A DNA stretch of 64,000 nucleotides, taken from Kryptolebias marmoratus. Lineage: Eukaryota; Chordata; Actinopteri; Cyprinodontiformes; Rivulidae. The stretch is from assembly GCF_001649575.2 (NCBI RefSeq), contig NC_051449.1, positions 19,209,745 through 19,273,744 on the forward strand, given 5' to 3'. The translations under genes were made by a program, and so were the position numbers. The notes beneath the pieces are model-generated. The model made no database searches and had not been told where the DNA came from. It was given only the letters and a program-made list of their open reading frames with translations. Positions 12,591-23,077 of the stretch are shown here, piece after piece; positions within the stretch are counted from its first letter, which is position 1, and each line of letters opens with the position of its first letter.

Positions 12591-13614
12591 TGCAACAGGT
12601 AAGATTATTGTTCATAACCTTCTTACAGAACCACACTTCTAAAGGATCTGAATGATTAAATGACTTCAGCTGTGATTTTGAGGTGTCGAGGATCATTTCC
12701 TACTTTTATAACCATTACTCTTTTCTTATATTAAATGATATTTGGTTTAAAATTAGCATCTTTTAAATTGAAATCCCTTTTCTCTTAGCGAAAACTTTGC
12801 AGTGGCATTAGCAGCAACACAAGTCTACACCATAATAAAACCACACCCGTGCTTAATAGTAGAACATACTTTTTTATTATTATTTCCTTCAAGTAGTTCC
12901 TTCTTTAAGGCTTCTTGGTTATCGACCGCCGTTTTGCCAGACTTCTGATCTTTTCTATCTAATCTTAAAAAAATAAAAATGCTGAATTTTCATAAACCCT
13001 CCACAGTTCGGACACGCTCTTGGATAACTTTGTTTGAGCTTTTTGAGAGCTCACATATCTTTTGCATGTACTTTAGAGAGATAATTCAGATATTTGATCT
13101 TAAGAAGGCTACAGGCTTGGGAATCTGACAACAAACAATGCTGAAAACATTTTAAAGGAAGGCAATATCCCATATCTTTTTCATCCTCTTTTTTTAAAAG
13201 AAGTTCTGCCACAATTAGTTTAAGCGCTTTGCCTCACATCACAACCTGTTTAACATCCTTTGAAATGCAATTTGACTGAGCAGCGACACAGAAGTGTTTA
13301 TGCAGAGAATCTTTTAATATTGCACTGATGTCAAAGAGAGACTAAATTACTGCTTCAGAACCAATATGCATCAGACTGCTGTCTCTTCAAAGATTGTTTC
13401 AGTGGAATGGAAATCTCTTAAATCAATTACAGAAAGCAAGAAAGCTGGAGTGCTAAAGAAAAAAAACCCTAAAGGCACCAGGCTGCGATAAGTATTTTTT
13501 TTCCAACAATAATAATTTCCACAAATTTAGCAAAAATATCTAAATTACTGAAAGAAAGTGTTTAATATGAGTGAGAATGATCTTCTGGGCAGAGAATCAT
13601 CCCCATGAGTGGTT

Positions 13615-14498
13615 TTATTTAGGACATTTGGGTCTGGGGCCACATGTGGCTCTTTGGCTCCTTTGTACCTTTGACCAAAAACAACAGGAGAAAATATTAA
13701 TTTTGCTTATATCAGAAACAGGAAAGGTTTGTTTCAGTAGGTCTCCTGTCCATTTTTTTTGCAATATGTATCGATTTAGGGCACAAAAATGTACTAATAA
13801 TGCAAAGAGACAAACAGTTTGATCTGTTTGCACTGATAGTTTGTTAGCCTCTTCATTAATCCAGCCACATTTATCTTTGAAATCCATCAGAAAATGAAAC
13901 ATTTTAACACATTTGATGCACATTGCAAAAGGGTAAAACAGAGCAGTTTTGAACACATTATGCTTTAAGTCATAAAAATTGGGCAATCTACAAAAATATA
14001 AGACTTTTTTTTCCTGACACTATGAAATAAAAGTGTAGATTTGCCTTTCGATGTGAACTTCATACAAGTTTCCTTTATTAGAGGACATTCAGCAGTTATC
14101 TAAGAAAATGGACTAGTTTTAATGAGTTTACTGATGCAAATATATGCTTTGTTGGTTTAAAGTGGGATACACATTCATTTTCTAAAAACTACAAAAATAA
14201 GACTCAATATAATTTTTTTGTAGACACAATGCCCCCCCCCCCCTGTTTTCATAAGTTTAGACTTAGTAGAAAAAAGGCATAAAATGGCATCAAATGTGGC
14301 ATGGGGAATATATATCATGAATTTCAGAATGTAATAAACTATGTTTTCCCTTGTAGTAGCCTATTTATATAAAACATAATGATTGAGATTATCTTTATTT
14401 CAATCTTCAAGCAAGTTTTGAAGCTTTGGACAAATTTTATTTAGTTTAAAACGAACAAAAATGGCTCCATGGATTGTAAAGGTTGCAGAGCCCTGATT
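13615..14498. mobile_element. hAT-like DNA transposon remnant
   Basis: The left end carries 'gggccacatgtggctctttg' followed by 'gcacctttgaccaaaa'-like text. The right end carries 'atggctccatggattgtaaa' then 'ggttgcagagccctg'. These are the characteristic ends of a fish hAT-type repeat, with CAGGG-type termini related in inverted orientation. The interior has no intact transposase; the 123-codon minus frame at 13615-13986 shows no domain I can name. Confidence 0.5.
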
Positions 14499-15154
14499 TG
14501 GGAGCTGAAAACGGCTTCGGGCAGCCTCTCAGTTCCAACAACAAGTCAGTTTAATCAGAATTAATCAGCTCTTGAGAGTTTTTACAAACATTTGAGCATC
14601 TGCTGCGAACCCGGAGCCTTTTCTAAATATGAGACTGCAGTAGATTCCGGAGTGAAGTGAGCCTCTAACGCAGCTCTATCAGGAGATAAATGAGCTGCGG
14701 CGCAACATGAAGAGCTGTCACCTGAACAGAAGCTCATCATCTGGATCACGACAGGGAACATGCACTATAAGTTCATGTTTGAAACCGTCAGAATTCCGAT
14801 TTAGATCCCTTAATCCTCTGCTGATTGTAAACAGTGATGGGTAAAATGCACAAATGATCTCAGCTCAGATTAGAGCGGGATCTCTGTGCTGAGAAACAGC
14901 GAGATGAAGATTAAAATCATATTTTTTTAAATGAGAGAAAAAGATACTTTAACCAGTGTATGGTTTTAGAGCATTTGCAGTTAGAATAATAGTGTTAGAT
15001 TTCAATTATCTTTTTTTTTCCTTTTTTTATCTGGAAGTTTGATCTCTTTTGAGAGATGCATCAAATCAACGGATTCCAAGAGGACAAATGTGCAGCTCCT
15101 GTCATAAATACAACAAAAATGAGCCGCTAACCCGGATCCCGCAGGTCTACTCAC

Positions 15155-15533
15155 CACAGAGGGAGTTGGCGAAGCCGTACCACACGCAGCCCTCCTCTCC
15201 AATGAGCCACCGTCCCTGCGTGCTGGCGGCGAAGCTGAACGGAGTCCCCAGGACGCACACCAGCAGGTCGCTGACAGAAATGTTAATCAGCAGCAGGTTG
15301 ATAGGGGAGCGCAGCAGCTTGTAGCGGCAGAACAGCACGAGCACCAGCAGGTTGTTCACGAGCCCGAACGCGCCGATGAAGCCCAGGCACACGGCCACGA
15401 CCAGGTGGCCCGTCGGGCTGAGGGTGGTCCGGTGCGAGTCGCCCCCCTCCTGCGGCAGCCCATCCCCGGCTCCGGCGCACAGAGAGAGACTGAGCTCCGC
15501 GCAGCCGCTCACGCTCACGTTGGCCACGATCAT
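15155..15533 (-). CDS. tmtops: TMT (teleost multiple tissue) opsin, exon 1
   Basis: This exon encodes residues 1-126 of a light-sensing G-protein-coupled receptor of the TMT/encephalopsin (OPN3-like) group, a plasma-membrane photoreceptor usually expressed in brain, eye and other tissues. Visible: an Asn-Val-Ser glycosylation site at N5; helix 1 with the N60-N61 pair (N61 matches rhodopsin N55); helix 2 with D89 in NISVSDL (rhodopsin D83); the run GTPFSFAAS; and C116 (rhodopsin C110), which should pair with C193 of exon 2. The position equivalent to the rhodopsin counterion E113 is Y119, typical of non-visual opsins. The ATG at 15533 begins MIVANVS, the start expected for this family. The exon ends one base into a Gly codon, followed by donor GTGAGT (15154-15149), so the intron is phase 1. 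The family is clear; which TMT paralogue (tmtopsa/b, 2 or 3) is not. Confidence 0.93.
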
Positions 15534-16140
15534 GGTGGTCAGTCTAAAGTGGCATTTCTGCTTTCAGTCAGTGTGGAAGAAAAAAATTCTAATAAAAAGA
15601 ATGATGAAAAGGGATATGTTAAAAATAAAAAAAGGCGCGAGCATCTACTTGTGGATTTCACGTGGAATTAGGAGAGAGTCATGCTGAAGATTGAAGATGA
15701 TAAATTGTTTGCTGGGAATTTTTTTTTAAACTTTGTTTCTCAGTTTATATGAAGGGGATGGGGGTGTTCAACAATTATGGAAAAAAAAAAAAAGTTTGAT
15801 TGTAGGCTTTGCTCCACCGTGTGGCAGGCTGCAGCCTAAAGCACACTCCTCATTCTTTCAGCTTCTTTCCCTCTCGGACTGTATTTAAATCACTGCTGCG
15901 CGCGCTGACGTTTAGCTCAGAGGGNGGGGGGGGATGTTGGGTGGTGGTGGACGTCAGTGGTACGCAGCCCTTTCTGAGGGCTCTGTTCTACTCAGGTCCA
16001 CCTTAAAGTTTCAGCAGCTGCTCCCCCTCCTTCCTGGTGGTGGTGGGGGCGCTGTCCGGGGTGCTGAACACCGTCTCAGAAGCTCTGTGCTGGAAGCTTT
16101 GCTGGGTTTTCACACCGTGTTCTGCAGAGAATGATGCATC
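15534..16140 (-). promoter_or_regulatory. tmtops: Probable 5' UTR and promoter of the TMT opsin gene
   Basis: This region lies directly upstream of the opsin start codon. From exon 1 to about 16140 the DNA is clearly richer in G+C and CpG than the AT-rich surroundings, including a GCGCGCGC-like run near 15900. Candidate elements are a TATA-like TTTAAATA (minus strand, 15881-15889), a CRE half-site TGACGTTT (15906-15913) and a near-CRE GACGTCAG (15950-15957). A G-run at 15921-15933 contains one unresolved base (N at 15925). The transcription start cannot be placed, and an untranslated upstream exon is possible. Confidence 0.45.
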
Positions 16141-16177
16141 TGCAGCAGCTGCTTTGAGAACATCGGCAAGTGTCTGC

Positions 16178-16199
16178 CTGTGTGTGTGTGTGTGTGTGC
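16178..16199. repeat. Short GT microsatellite
   Basis: About ten GT units lie just upstream of the opsin promoter region. Confidence 0.9.
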
Positions 16200-16471
16200 A
16201 TATGCCCGATTTTTCTTGTGTCTTTGGGACCTTTTCTTGTATAATCACCTATCTTGTCAGAACAAGTGACCCTTATGGGGATCACAGCCCGGTCCTATTT
16301 CAGCAAAATTTCATTTTTGCGTTAGGTTTGAGGGTAAGGTGTGATTTAAGCTTCAGTTAGTTAGACATGCACTGCTAATTAAAGTTAAGACTTGGGTTAG
16401 GTTCCAGAAATTAATGGAATTTAGTACAATGTTTTAATAAGGATAGACATACAGACCTATATACCTACAGT

Positions 16472-16745
16472 GTCCATTTTCTTTTACCCACTTTTTTGTT
16501 CAGTGTCACTGGTGACTATGTCCAGAAGTCCTTGTGCATGAGGCAAAGTACATCTGGACAGGTTGCAAGTCTATTGCAGGGACACATGGAGACAAACGAG
16601 ACAAACAACCATCCATGCTCTCACTCACATTCTATTGACAATTTAAAATTACATGCATGTTTTTGGAAACAACATGGGAAACCTATGTAAATATGTTTCC
16701 CATATGTATGTATGGGAGAACATGTAAACTCTGCAGAAAGGCCAT
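16472..16745 (+). repeat. Dispersed repeat family E copy
   Basis: It begins 'tccattttcttttacccact', continues 'ctggacaggttgcaagtcta', 'gagacaaacaaccatccatg' and 'ctcactcacattctattgac', and ends 'gggagaacatgtaaactctg' then 'cagaaaggcc'. This is a very common fish repeat layout. It abuts the LINE that follows. Confidence 0.7.
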
Positions 16746-16764
16746 ATATATAAAGACACTAAAG

Positions 16765-17645
16765 CTCCTCACAATGCACGGAAGGTTTCACCCTAAATCC
16801 ACCACCCTGAGACTGTACACTAAGACAAAGGAGGGAGGCAGAGGAATCTTGAGCATGAGAGCCACTATACAGGATGAAACAACCAAGATCCTGGAGTACA
16901 TCAGGAAGAAAGCCCCCAATGATGATCTGTTAAGTGAATGTCTTAGGTAGCAGAAACCCAATGTGGAAGAGGGGAAAGAGGAACCCTGACAGAAAGACAA
17001 GCCCCTACACGTCATATGCCACCAGCAAATTAAGGAAGTGGCTGATGTCAACACATCTTACCAGTGGCTAGAAAGGGCTGGACTGAAGGACAGCTCAGAG
17101 GCACTAATCATGGCAGCACAAGAGCAGCCCCTCAGCACAAGAGCAATAGAGGCCAGGATCTATCATTCCAGGCAGGACCCAAGATGCAGGCTGTGTAAAT
17201 ATGCCCCTGAGACAGTCCAGCACATAATATTAATTATTGTGGGACTTCCAGATAGGGTGACAAACAGGTGATGGATAAGATACATAATAAAGCAGTGGTG
17301 ATAGATGTAGCAGTCCCAAGTGACTGTAACATCAGGAAGAAGGAGCACGAAAAGCTCAAGAAATAACAAGGGCTGAAAGAGAAAATAGAGAAGCTGTGGA
17401 AAGTCAAGGCCTCAGTTGTACCAGTGGTCATCGGAGCACTCAGTGCTGTGACCCCCAAACTGGAAGAGTGGCTCAAACAGATCCCAGGAACAACCTCAGA
17501 GATCTCTGTTCAGAAGAGTACAGTCCTAGGAACAGCTAAGATACTGAGCAGAGCCCTCAAGCTCCCAGGCCTCTGGTAGAGGACCCAAGCTTGAAGTGAA
17601 AGTGGAACCGCCCATGTGGAACAAATAGGGTAAGATGGAAGTTGA
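16765..17645 (+). mobile_element. R4/Dong/Rex6-like non-LTR retrotransposon, 3' fragment
   Basis: The plus-strand translation follows the C-terminal part of the ORF. It has MHGRFHPKSTTLRLYTK (16773-16823), GGRGILSMRATIQDET, EYIRKKAPNDD and YQWLERAGLKDS. The zinc-finger motif CRLC...ETVQHI (about 17184-17230) typifies elements with a restriction-enzyme-like endonuclease. The stretch after QHI is deleted, which should remove the PD..D catalytic region. The text resumes with VVIDVAVPSDCNIRKKEHEKL (17299-17360) and VVPVVIGALSAVTPKLEEWL (about 17416-17475), ending ALKLPGLW-stop at 17577. The 3' UTR runs into the TG/TA repeat. A second tail lies at 44140. Confidence 0.8.
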
Positions 17646-17646
17646 A

Positions 17647-17664
17647 TATATGTATACGTACATA

Positions 17665-17708
<44 letters not shown>

Positions 17709-17767
17709 CATACATACATACATACATTCACACACACATATACATACACACACACACACACACACAT
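17647..17767. repeat. Compound TG / TA / TACA / CA microsatellite
   Basis: A TG array is followed by a TA array, a TACA array, a short CACACATA stretch and a CA array. The TG and CA arms are complementary, so a single strand could fold on itself around the TA centre. Minus-strand frames across it (VCVC, THTH peptides) are artefacts. Confidence 0.95.
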
Positions 17768-20042
17768 TTATTTAGACAGACTCTCTGTTAGTCTGATGCA
17801 CATTAACTGAGACAAGATGTCTGATAACTTTTCCTGGCTGCAAGTTCCTCAAGAGTTTGATTGTTTCCCAGTTAGAGTTGCTCTATTCATCTCAAAATCA
17901 GATCGCTCAGAACTTTAAATTTCTTTCTTGGCTTCAAAGTTGATAATTGCAATGTGAAGCTTACACTAAAGGTTCTCAGTTGTTGAGGCAAAATAAAAAC
18001 TGATAGAGACTTAATCTGCCACAGCTTGGCAGGCCAATTCTAAAACATTTAAAATGTTAGCTTGTTGCCTGAACAAAGTTGTAATTTGGGGCAAATCTAG
18101 CCCGTAGGCCTTGAGTTTGACAAATGTCACATTAGGGGTTATGATTAGGGCTAAGGTGTGAGTTACGCTTAGTTTAGGGATAGGTCTGGGACATACTGAT
18201 AACTCCAACCAAAGCCTGTTTATAGATAGTTGTTTGACTAATTGGACCACTTGTGTAAAAAAATAAATACATAAATTAAGACTTGGATGAAGATGTCAGG
18301 TAACCCCACACATGTTACACAATTTTAAGTCTTTTACCATCTTATTGAAAGTTTCAAAACTAAAAATTCCCACTAAAAATTATTAATAGTAAAGTAAATG
18401 GGGCCTGAGGCTGTACAATTATTTTGTTATGTAGTTCTTGTTGTAGCAGAAATGTAAAAGCAAACCTTGCTACAATTATTACTTATTTCTGAGAGGGCAT
18501 CAATTCAGTTTTATTACCACATGTCTTGTTGCTTTTTTTGTAACAACAGTTTCTATCTGACAGCTCTTCTAAAATAATGAGTTGCAGTGAAATGCTAAAA
18601 CCATGCTGAGTATAATCCCCTCCTCCCCATGTGTCCAAATATATATTACCATATATTGAAAGAAGCCATTTGCAGACAGCACACCTTCTGCTGTGAAGCA
18701 TGGCTCCTTCCAGAGTCAGGTCTAATTGTTGTCTCCACCAGTGCTCTGTAACCTTTTAGCTGTTTCCTGCTTTGCATGTCTGCCTTTTTATTTTGAGTTA
18801 GGACCAGTGTGTCCATGTTTAGTATCAGGTTGGGAATGGTGTGTTTCAGAGATGTAAGCAAACAGAAAGGTCTTCTACTTTAACAGTTAGCAGCAGGTGC
18901 AGGAAGATAAAGTGGGTTCTCTTGGCTGCTTTCTGAGTCTATATTCAGCCACAAACAATATGATCCTTCAAAACAAAAAGTCAAGTGCAGGTTCAAAATG
19001 TCACCAATTAGCTGATAATTAAAAGCTAATCCTTGCTCTGAGATGTTGGCATTTGGTGCAAAAGCAATTTTCCTAATTATGCTTGGAGGAGCAATCATGT
19101 GCCCTCTCCAGTTCTTCACTTTAAATGCAAAAGGAAAAGTTAGAGAATCAGATGGGAAAACTTACTCTTCCCCTGTCCTAACCCCCCCTCCCACCAAATA
19201 GACCACTTGTCACACTGAATGCAAGGTAATTACCCATTAAAACTGCACAGCGACATTTCCTCAGACAACAGCTTCCCCACATGCAGGACTAATTGATTTG
19301 AGTTAGGAGGAGTGGGTTCTGCTGAGAATACCACCATCATTTATTCATCGCAGTCAGGCTGAAAGATTAGTATTTAGCTAGATATTTAGTGGCTTCACTC
19401 TGAGGTGATGTCCAGATAGATAAAGTGAAAACTGGGCTAGAAGTCTATCACAAATAATCTTGATAAATTGAAGTTAGAGGGGAAAGTTTGCGGACTCTGT
19501 TATCACATATATTTGATTCTATATGCCCTATTAAAACCCATAATGTTATGTAAACTTCTTATTTATCTTGCTCTACAAAGGTGCACAACCCTTTATTTTT
19601 ACTCCGGTTTAAGGCAGATACATCTTCATATTCAGAAATGACAATAAACTATTTTAATGGAAAAATGGGTTAATTTTTCCAATAAAGTCTTGGGAACTGC
19701 CAATACCTTGAGAAACTGTTTGTATATTGTGTAAAGCATACCTCATATATGGAGATACAGAAATATTGCAATTGCAAACAAAAAAAAAAAGTTTAACATG
19801 AATATAAAATAGAACCAAACAATTAGTCACTCTTGCATCCTTTTGCTCAGCAAACCTGGGTTAAAAAGACTAATTGTGAATCTGAATTTTGTATCATTCC
19901 TATATCGATAACATTTTGTCCTGGCATCTTACAGAGTAGTGACACTTTCCCACAAACAAAAAAACAGTTCACTTAGCACCTGGTAAATTTCTTTTAAAAT
20001 TGGTTGAGGCTATATTTCTCACTCTTCTGTACATTATGACCT
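17768..20042. other. Non-coding stretch, nothing recognised
   Basis: AT-rich sequence with only short frames. A weak GGTTA-rich segment near 18130-18190 ('ggttatgattagggctaagg') recalls a common degenerate fish repeat. A longer, pyrimidine-rich low-copy segment lies at 19130-19330. No exon-like frame with splice sites was found. Confidence 0.5.
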
Positions 20043-21460
20043 GATGTACATGCATGCCCCTGTCAATGCCTGCACCAATTGGACATTCTTTACAACAGCA
20101 CTCCGAGGTTTGTTACAGGCTACAGAGCTCTGACACATCATCCCACCCTGTATGCCAGAGTTTTTTGGCCTTCCCTGGCCATGTGCAGTCACATACTGGT
20201 ATTCATTTATTTATAAATCCATTCTTGTTAGTACATACACTATATTGCCAAAAGTATTAACTCATCTCTCTTCACACACATGTAAACTTGAGTCACATCC
20301 CAGTCTTCATCCATAGGGTTTATTATGATGTTGATCCACCCTTTGCAGCTAGAAGAGCTTCAACTCTTCTGGGAAAGTTTTCCACAGGTTTAGAAGTGTT
20401 TATGGGATTTTTTGACCATTCTTCCAGAAGCTCATCTGTGAGGTCAGACACTGATGTTGGACAGAAGGCCTGGCTCTCAGTCTCTGCTCTAAGTCATCCC
20501 AAAGGTGTTTTATCGGGTTGAGGTCAGGACTCTGTGCAAATCAGTCAAGTTCTTCTACTCCAAACTCTCATCCATGAAGCTCTCTACACACTGTTCTTGA
20601 GCTAATCTGAAGGCCACATGAAGTTTGGAGGTCTGCAACTACTGACTCTGCAAAACTTTGGAAACCTCTGTGCACTATGCACCTCTGCATCTTCTGAGCC
20701 TGCTCTGTAATCTTATGTGGCCTACCACTTTGTGGGCGAGTTGCTGTTATTCATTCCCAATCACTTCCACTTTGTTTTAATCCCACTAATAGTTGACTGT
20801 GGAAAAGTTAGTAGGAAGGAAATTTTATGACTGGACTTCCTGCAGAGGTGGAATCCTATCAAGGTACCCCGCTGGAATTCACTGAGCTCCTGAGAGCGAC
20901 CCATTCTTTTATAAATGTTTGTAGCAGCAGTCTGCATGCCTAGGTGTTTGATTTTTTTACACCTGTGGCCACGGAAGGGATTGGAACACCTGAATTCAGT
21001 GATATCAGTAGGTGAGGGAATACTTAATAATGTAATATAGTGTATCATTTAAAATCATTAACTATTTTTTGCACTCAAATGACTTCCTATTTCTAACCGT
21101 TCCAAAGGGCTGAACTCAGCAAACAGGCTTTTATGTTCTCCGCCCCAGCGGCTTGGAACCAACTGCATGTACAACTTCCAGATCAGTTCTCAGTTGGGGT
21201 CTTTAACAAAGTGGTAAAGAGTGGGGAGGTTGACGCAATTGAAACTTGAAACTGCTTCAGTCTTTACCAAACTAGTCTCTTGTTGTCTGTTTGGCTTATG
21301 TTATTGAATATTTATTATATGGTTTTACAATGTATGTTTTATTCTGAGCTCTTATCTGTAGTTTTTGTGTTTGATGCTGATGCCTTAAGGCCCAGAGCTC
21401 CCTTGAAAAAGAGATTTTGTGATCTCAATATGTTTTATCTGATTAAATAAAGGTAAATAT
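20043..21460 (+). mobile_element. LINE 3' end, split by a Tc1 insertion
   Basis: Before the Tc1 (20043-20235) the plus strand reads an RT C-terminal segment resembling RFVTGYRALTHHPTLYARV in fish LINEs, with frameshifts. After it (21045-21235) the reading continues with VPK.RTELSKQAFMFSAPAAWNQL-like text, the usual tail of such ORFs. The 3' end reads 'ggcccagagctcccttgaaa', 'agagattttgtgatctcaat', then a TTAAATAAAGGT terminus near 21450. The two halves face the same way and are separated only by the Tc1 element and its duplicated TA. Confidence 0.75.
20238..21042 (-). mobile_element. Internally deleted Tc1/mariner element with TIRs and TA duplication
   Basis: Terminal inverted repeats start CACTATATT at both ends, flanked by TA at 20236-20237 and 21043-21044. 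On the minus strand the transposase N-terminus is readable: MGRSQELSEFQRGTLIGFHL and IGIKTKWK-like text (about 20920-20765), then SGRPHKI and the segment up to GLQISSRTVCRELHG (near 20570). The reading then jumps straight to AQSPDLNPIKHLWDDLEQRL (20540-20480) and the C-terminus. The central segment, with the first catalytic Asp and the second Asp region, is missing. It is a non-autonomous deletion derivative. Confidence 0.9.
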
Positions 21461-22004
21461 ATATGCATATATCCAATACTGTGAGCTATTCCTGCAGTTT
21501 TAAAGAGTGCCTCTTTTCTTTATCCATAAAGACCAGAAGGTCATTGTGAAAAAAAGCATTTTTCTCCTTCATTCTGTTTAATTTTTCCCTGCTGTTTTTG
21601 TGGCAAAAGGTCAAATTTAGATTGTGCTGCAAGAACAACTGAGATCTGACGCAAGTTGTGTGCAACTCGTTCACACCTTTCTGAACTCCATGGGCGTGTT
21701 TGTATCGGCATATCAATAATACTGTTTGCTTTGTGAATACAACACTGAAATGGAAGCAGATGACAGGGACAAATGATTCTCAAAAGTAAGAGTAAATATA
21801 ACATTTTTATGGAATTCTGATTTTAGTGGATTCTTCAATCAAAGTTGATGCAACAGCAGTTAATATGCTCAGTTCCAACTTAGCTTTTACTACAATATTT
21901 ATTGTTGCCTGCCACTGAAGGGCAAAGGTGGAGGATCAAGTTTTTGTCAATGTCTGTGTGTGTGTGTGTGTGAGGGAAAATGTTTTTGTATTTATATTGG
22001 TTAC

Positions 22005-22215
22005 CAAAATATCTTATAAACCACTGGATGATTTCATTGAAACTTTCAGGAAGTATTAACTTGGTGCATATCTACAACTAACTTTTGGAGTCAATTTAAT
22101 TCAAGAAGGCCGCCACAGCTTATCAACATTACCCAACATCAAAAATGGCTTTGACTCAGTCAATTTTACAGATATTGAGCCAAAATTTCCATTTCCTCAA
22201 GGATTGCTATGACTT
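22005..22215 (+). repeat. Dispersed repeat family A, copy 3
   Basis: In the opposite orientation to copies 1 and 2. It has 'atatcttataaaccactgga', 'tcattgaaactttcaggaag', 'catatctacaactaactttt', 'gaaggccgccacagctta' and 'cagtcaattttacagatatt'. Confidence 0.65.
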
Positions 22216-22251
22216 TAAATCTGTTTAGTGTAGATGTCTGAGCTTTTTTCA

Positions 22252-22845
22252 AGGCAGCTGATTACTTCTGCCAAGGAGGTTATGTTTTCAGTAGCATCTG
22301 TGTGTCTCTGTCTGTCTGTGTGTACAAGATTACTGAAAAAGTTATGAACAGATTTTCCTTAAATTTTCAGGAAACGTTAAGCCTGGTACAAGGAACATGC
22401 AATTACATTTTATTGGTGAGCCAGTCAAAGGGTAAAGGTCACAAAATGAGCTCATGCTCTAACTCCGCAGCTATATAACAGGAATAGTAAACTCCACAGC
22501 TGGACACCTCATGGATTAAAGATGATGCCTGTTGATTTCAAGATTCATGAGGTCAAAGGTCAAGATCCCCTTTGTTAAAAACTTCTCTCTGCTTCTACAT
22601 GTGACCCTTTTGTTACCTCCGCCAAGGAAATTCTGTTTCCACTTGTGACTGTTGGTTTTTTGTCTGTTAGCAAAGATTAGGTAAAAAAAATGAACAGATT
22701 TTGAGGAAATTTCAGGACATATTGGGGTTGTCACAAAAAACAATGGATTAAATTTTGGTGATGATCCAGATCATGATCAAAATCGCATTATTTTTTTTAA
22801 TCATGCTGTTGCCTTGGCAGAGGTCTGCACTCTCTGCTTCTAGCT
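22252..22845. repeat. CCTCCGCCAAGGA-type fish repeat (two adjoining pieces)
   Basis: The first piece starts 'tctgccaaggaggttatgtt' and reads on to 'gttatgaacagattttcctt'. A second start, 'cctccgccaaggaaattctg', lies at 22617. It continues with 'tttggtgatgatccagatca' and ends 'ggcagaggtctgcactct' near 22830. This matches a widespread fish non-autonomous DNA transposon whose ends are roughly inverted (CCGCCAAGG and the complement of its GGCAGAGG end). The two starts suggest a duplicated or tandem copy. Confidence 0.6.
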
Positions 22846-23077
22846 GATCAACAAATTATCCAACTAGGCTGTCTAACACAAGGGTGATTTTTTTGTTTGT
22901 TTTCTGCAGAAAGCATCACAAACCTTGACTTAATCCCTTCTCTGTAAAACAGCAAATTCATCAGTTTGGGTCTGTCATCAGCCCAAATTATAATGAAGGG
23001 TTAGTAAATTTACCAGCAGTATTTACTTTTAGGGCTGCATATGTACACACAGTGGAAGCACTACAGTATTAAGTTGT

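Larger units (their letters stand above)
2558..15154 (-). other. tmtops: TMT opsin intron 1 (12,597 bp)
   Basis: The intron runs from donor GTGAGT at its high-coordinate end to acceptor AG next to exon 2, with phase 1. It contains a Tc1 relic (3540-4360), a Ty3/gypsy pol relic (8000-9540), dispersed repeats (10855-10990 and 12311-12590) and a hAT-like remnant (13615-14498). The stretches 4500-7990, 9545-10850, 11000-12310 and 12600-13610 hold no recognisable exon. 5200-5440 and 10060-10410 read as low-copy, mixed-composition DNA and could be regulatory. Confidence 0.88.

Noticed and set aside
15283..15687. Several open frames overlapping opsin exon 1 on both strands
   Set aside because: They are GC-driven shadow frames; only the frame with opsin motifs and matching splice phase is supported.
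16003..16248. 81-codon minus frame upstream of the opsin as an extra coding exon
   Set aside because: It runs into a CA microsatellite, has no opsin similarity, and the exon 1 start codon already matches the family's N-terminus.
17510..17767. Cys-Val and Thr-His repeat peptides
   Set aside because: They are translations of the TG/CA microsatellite and antisense to a LINE tail.
18100..18200. GGTTA-rich stretch as an interstitial telomere array
   Set aside because: The units are irregular and not TTAGGG tandem; it looks like a degenerate dispersed repeat.
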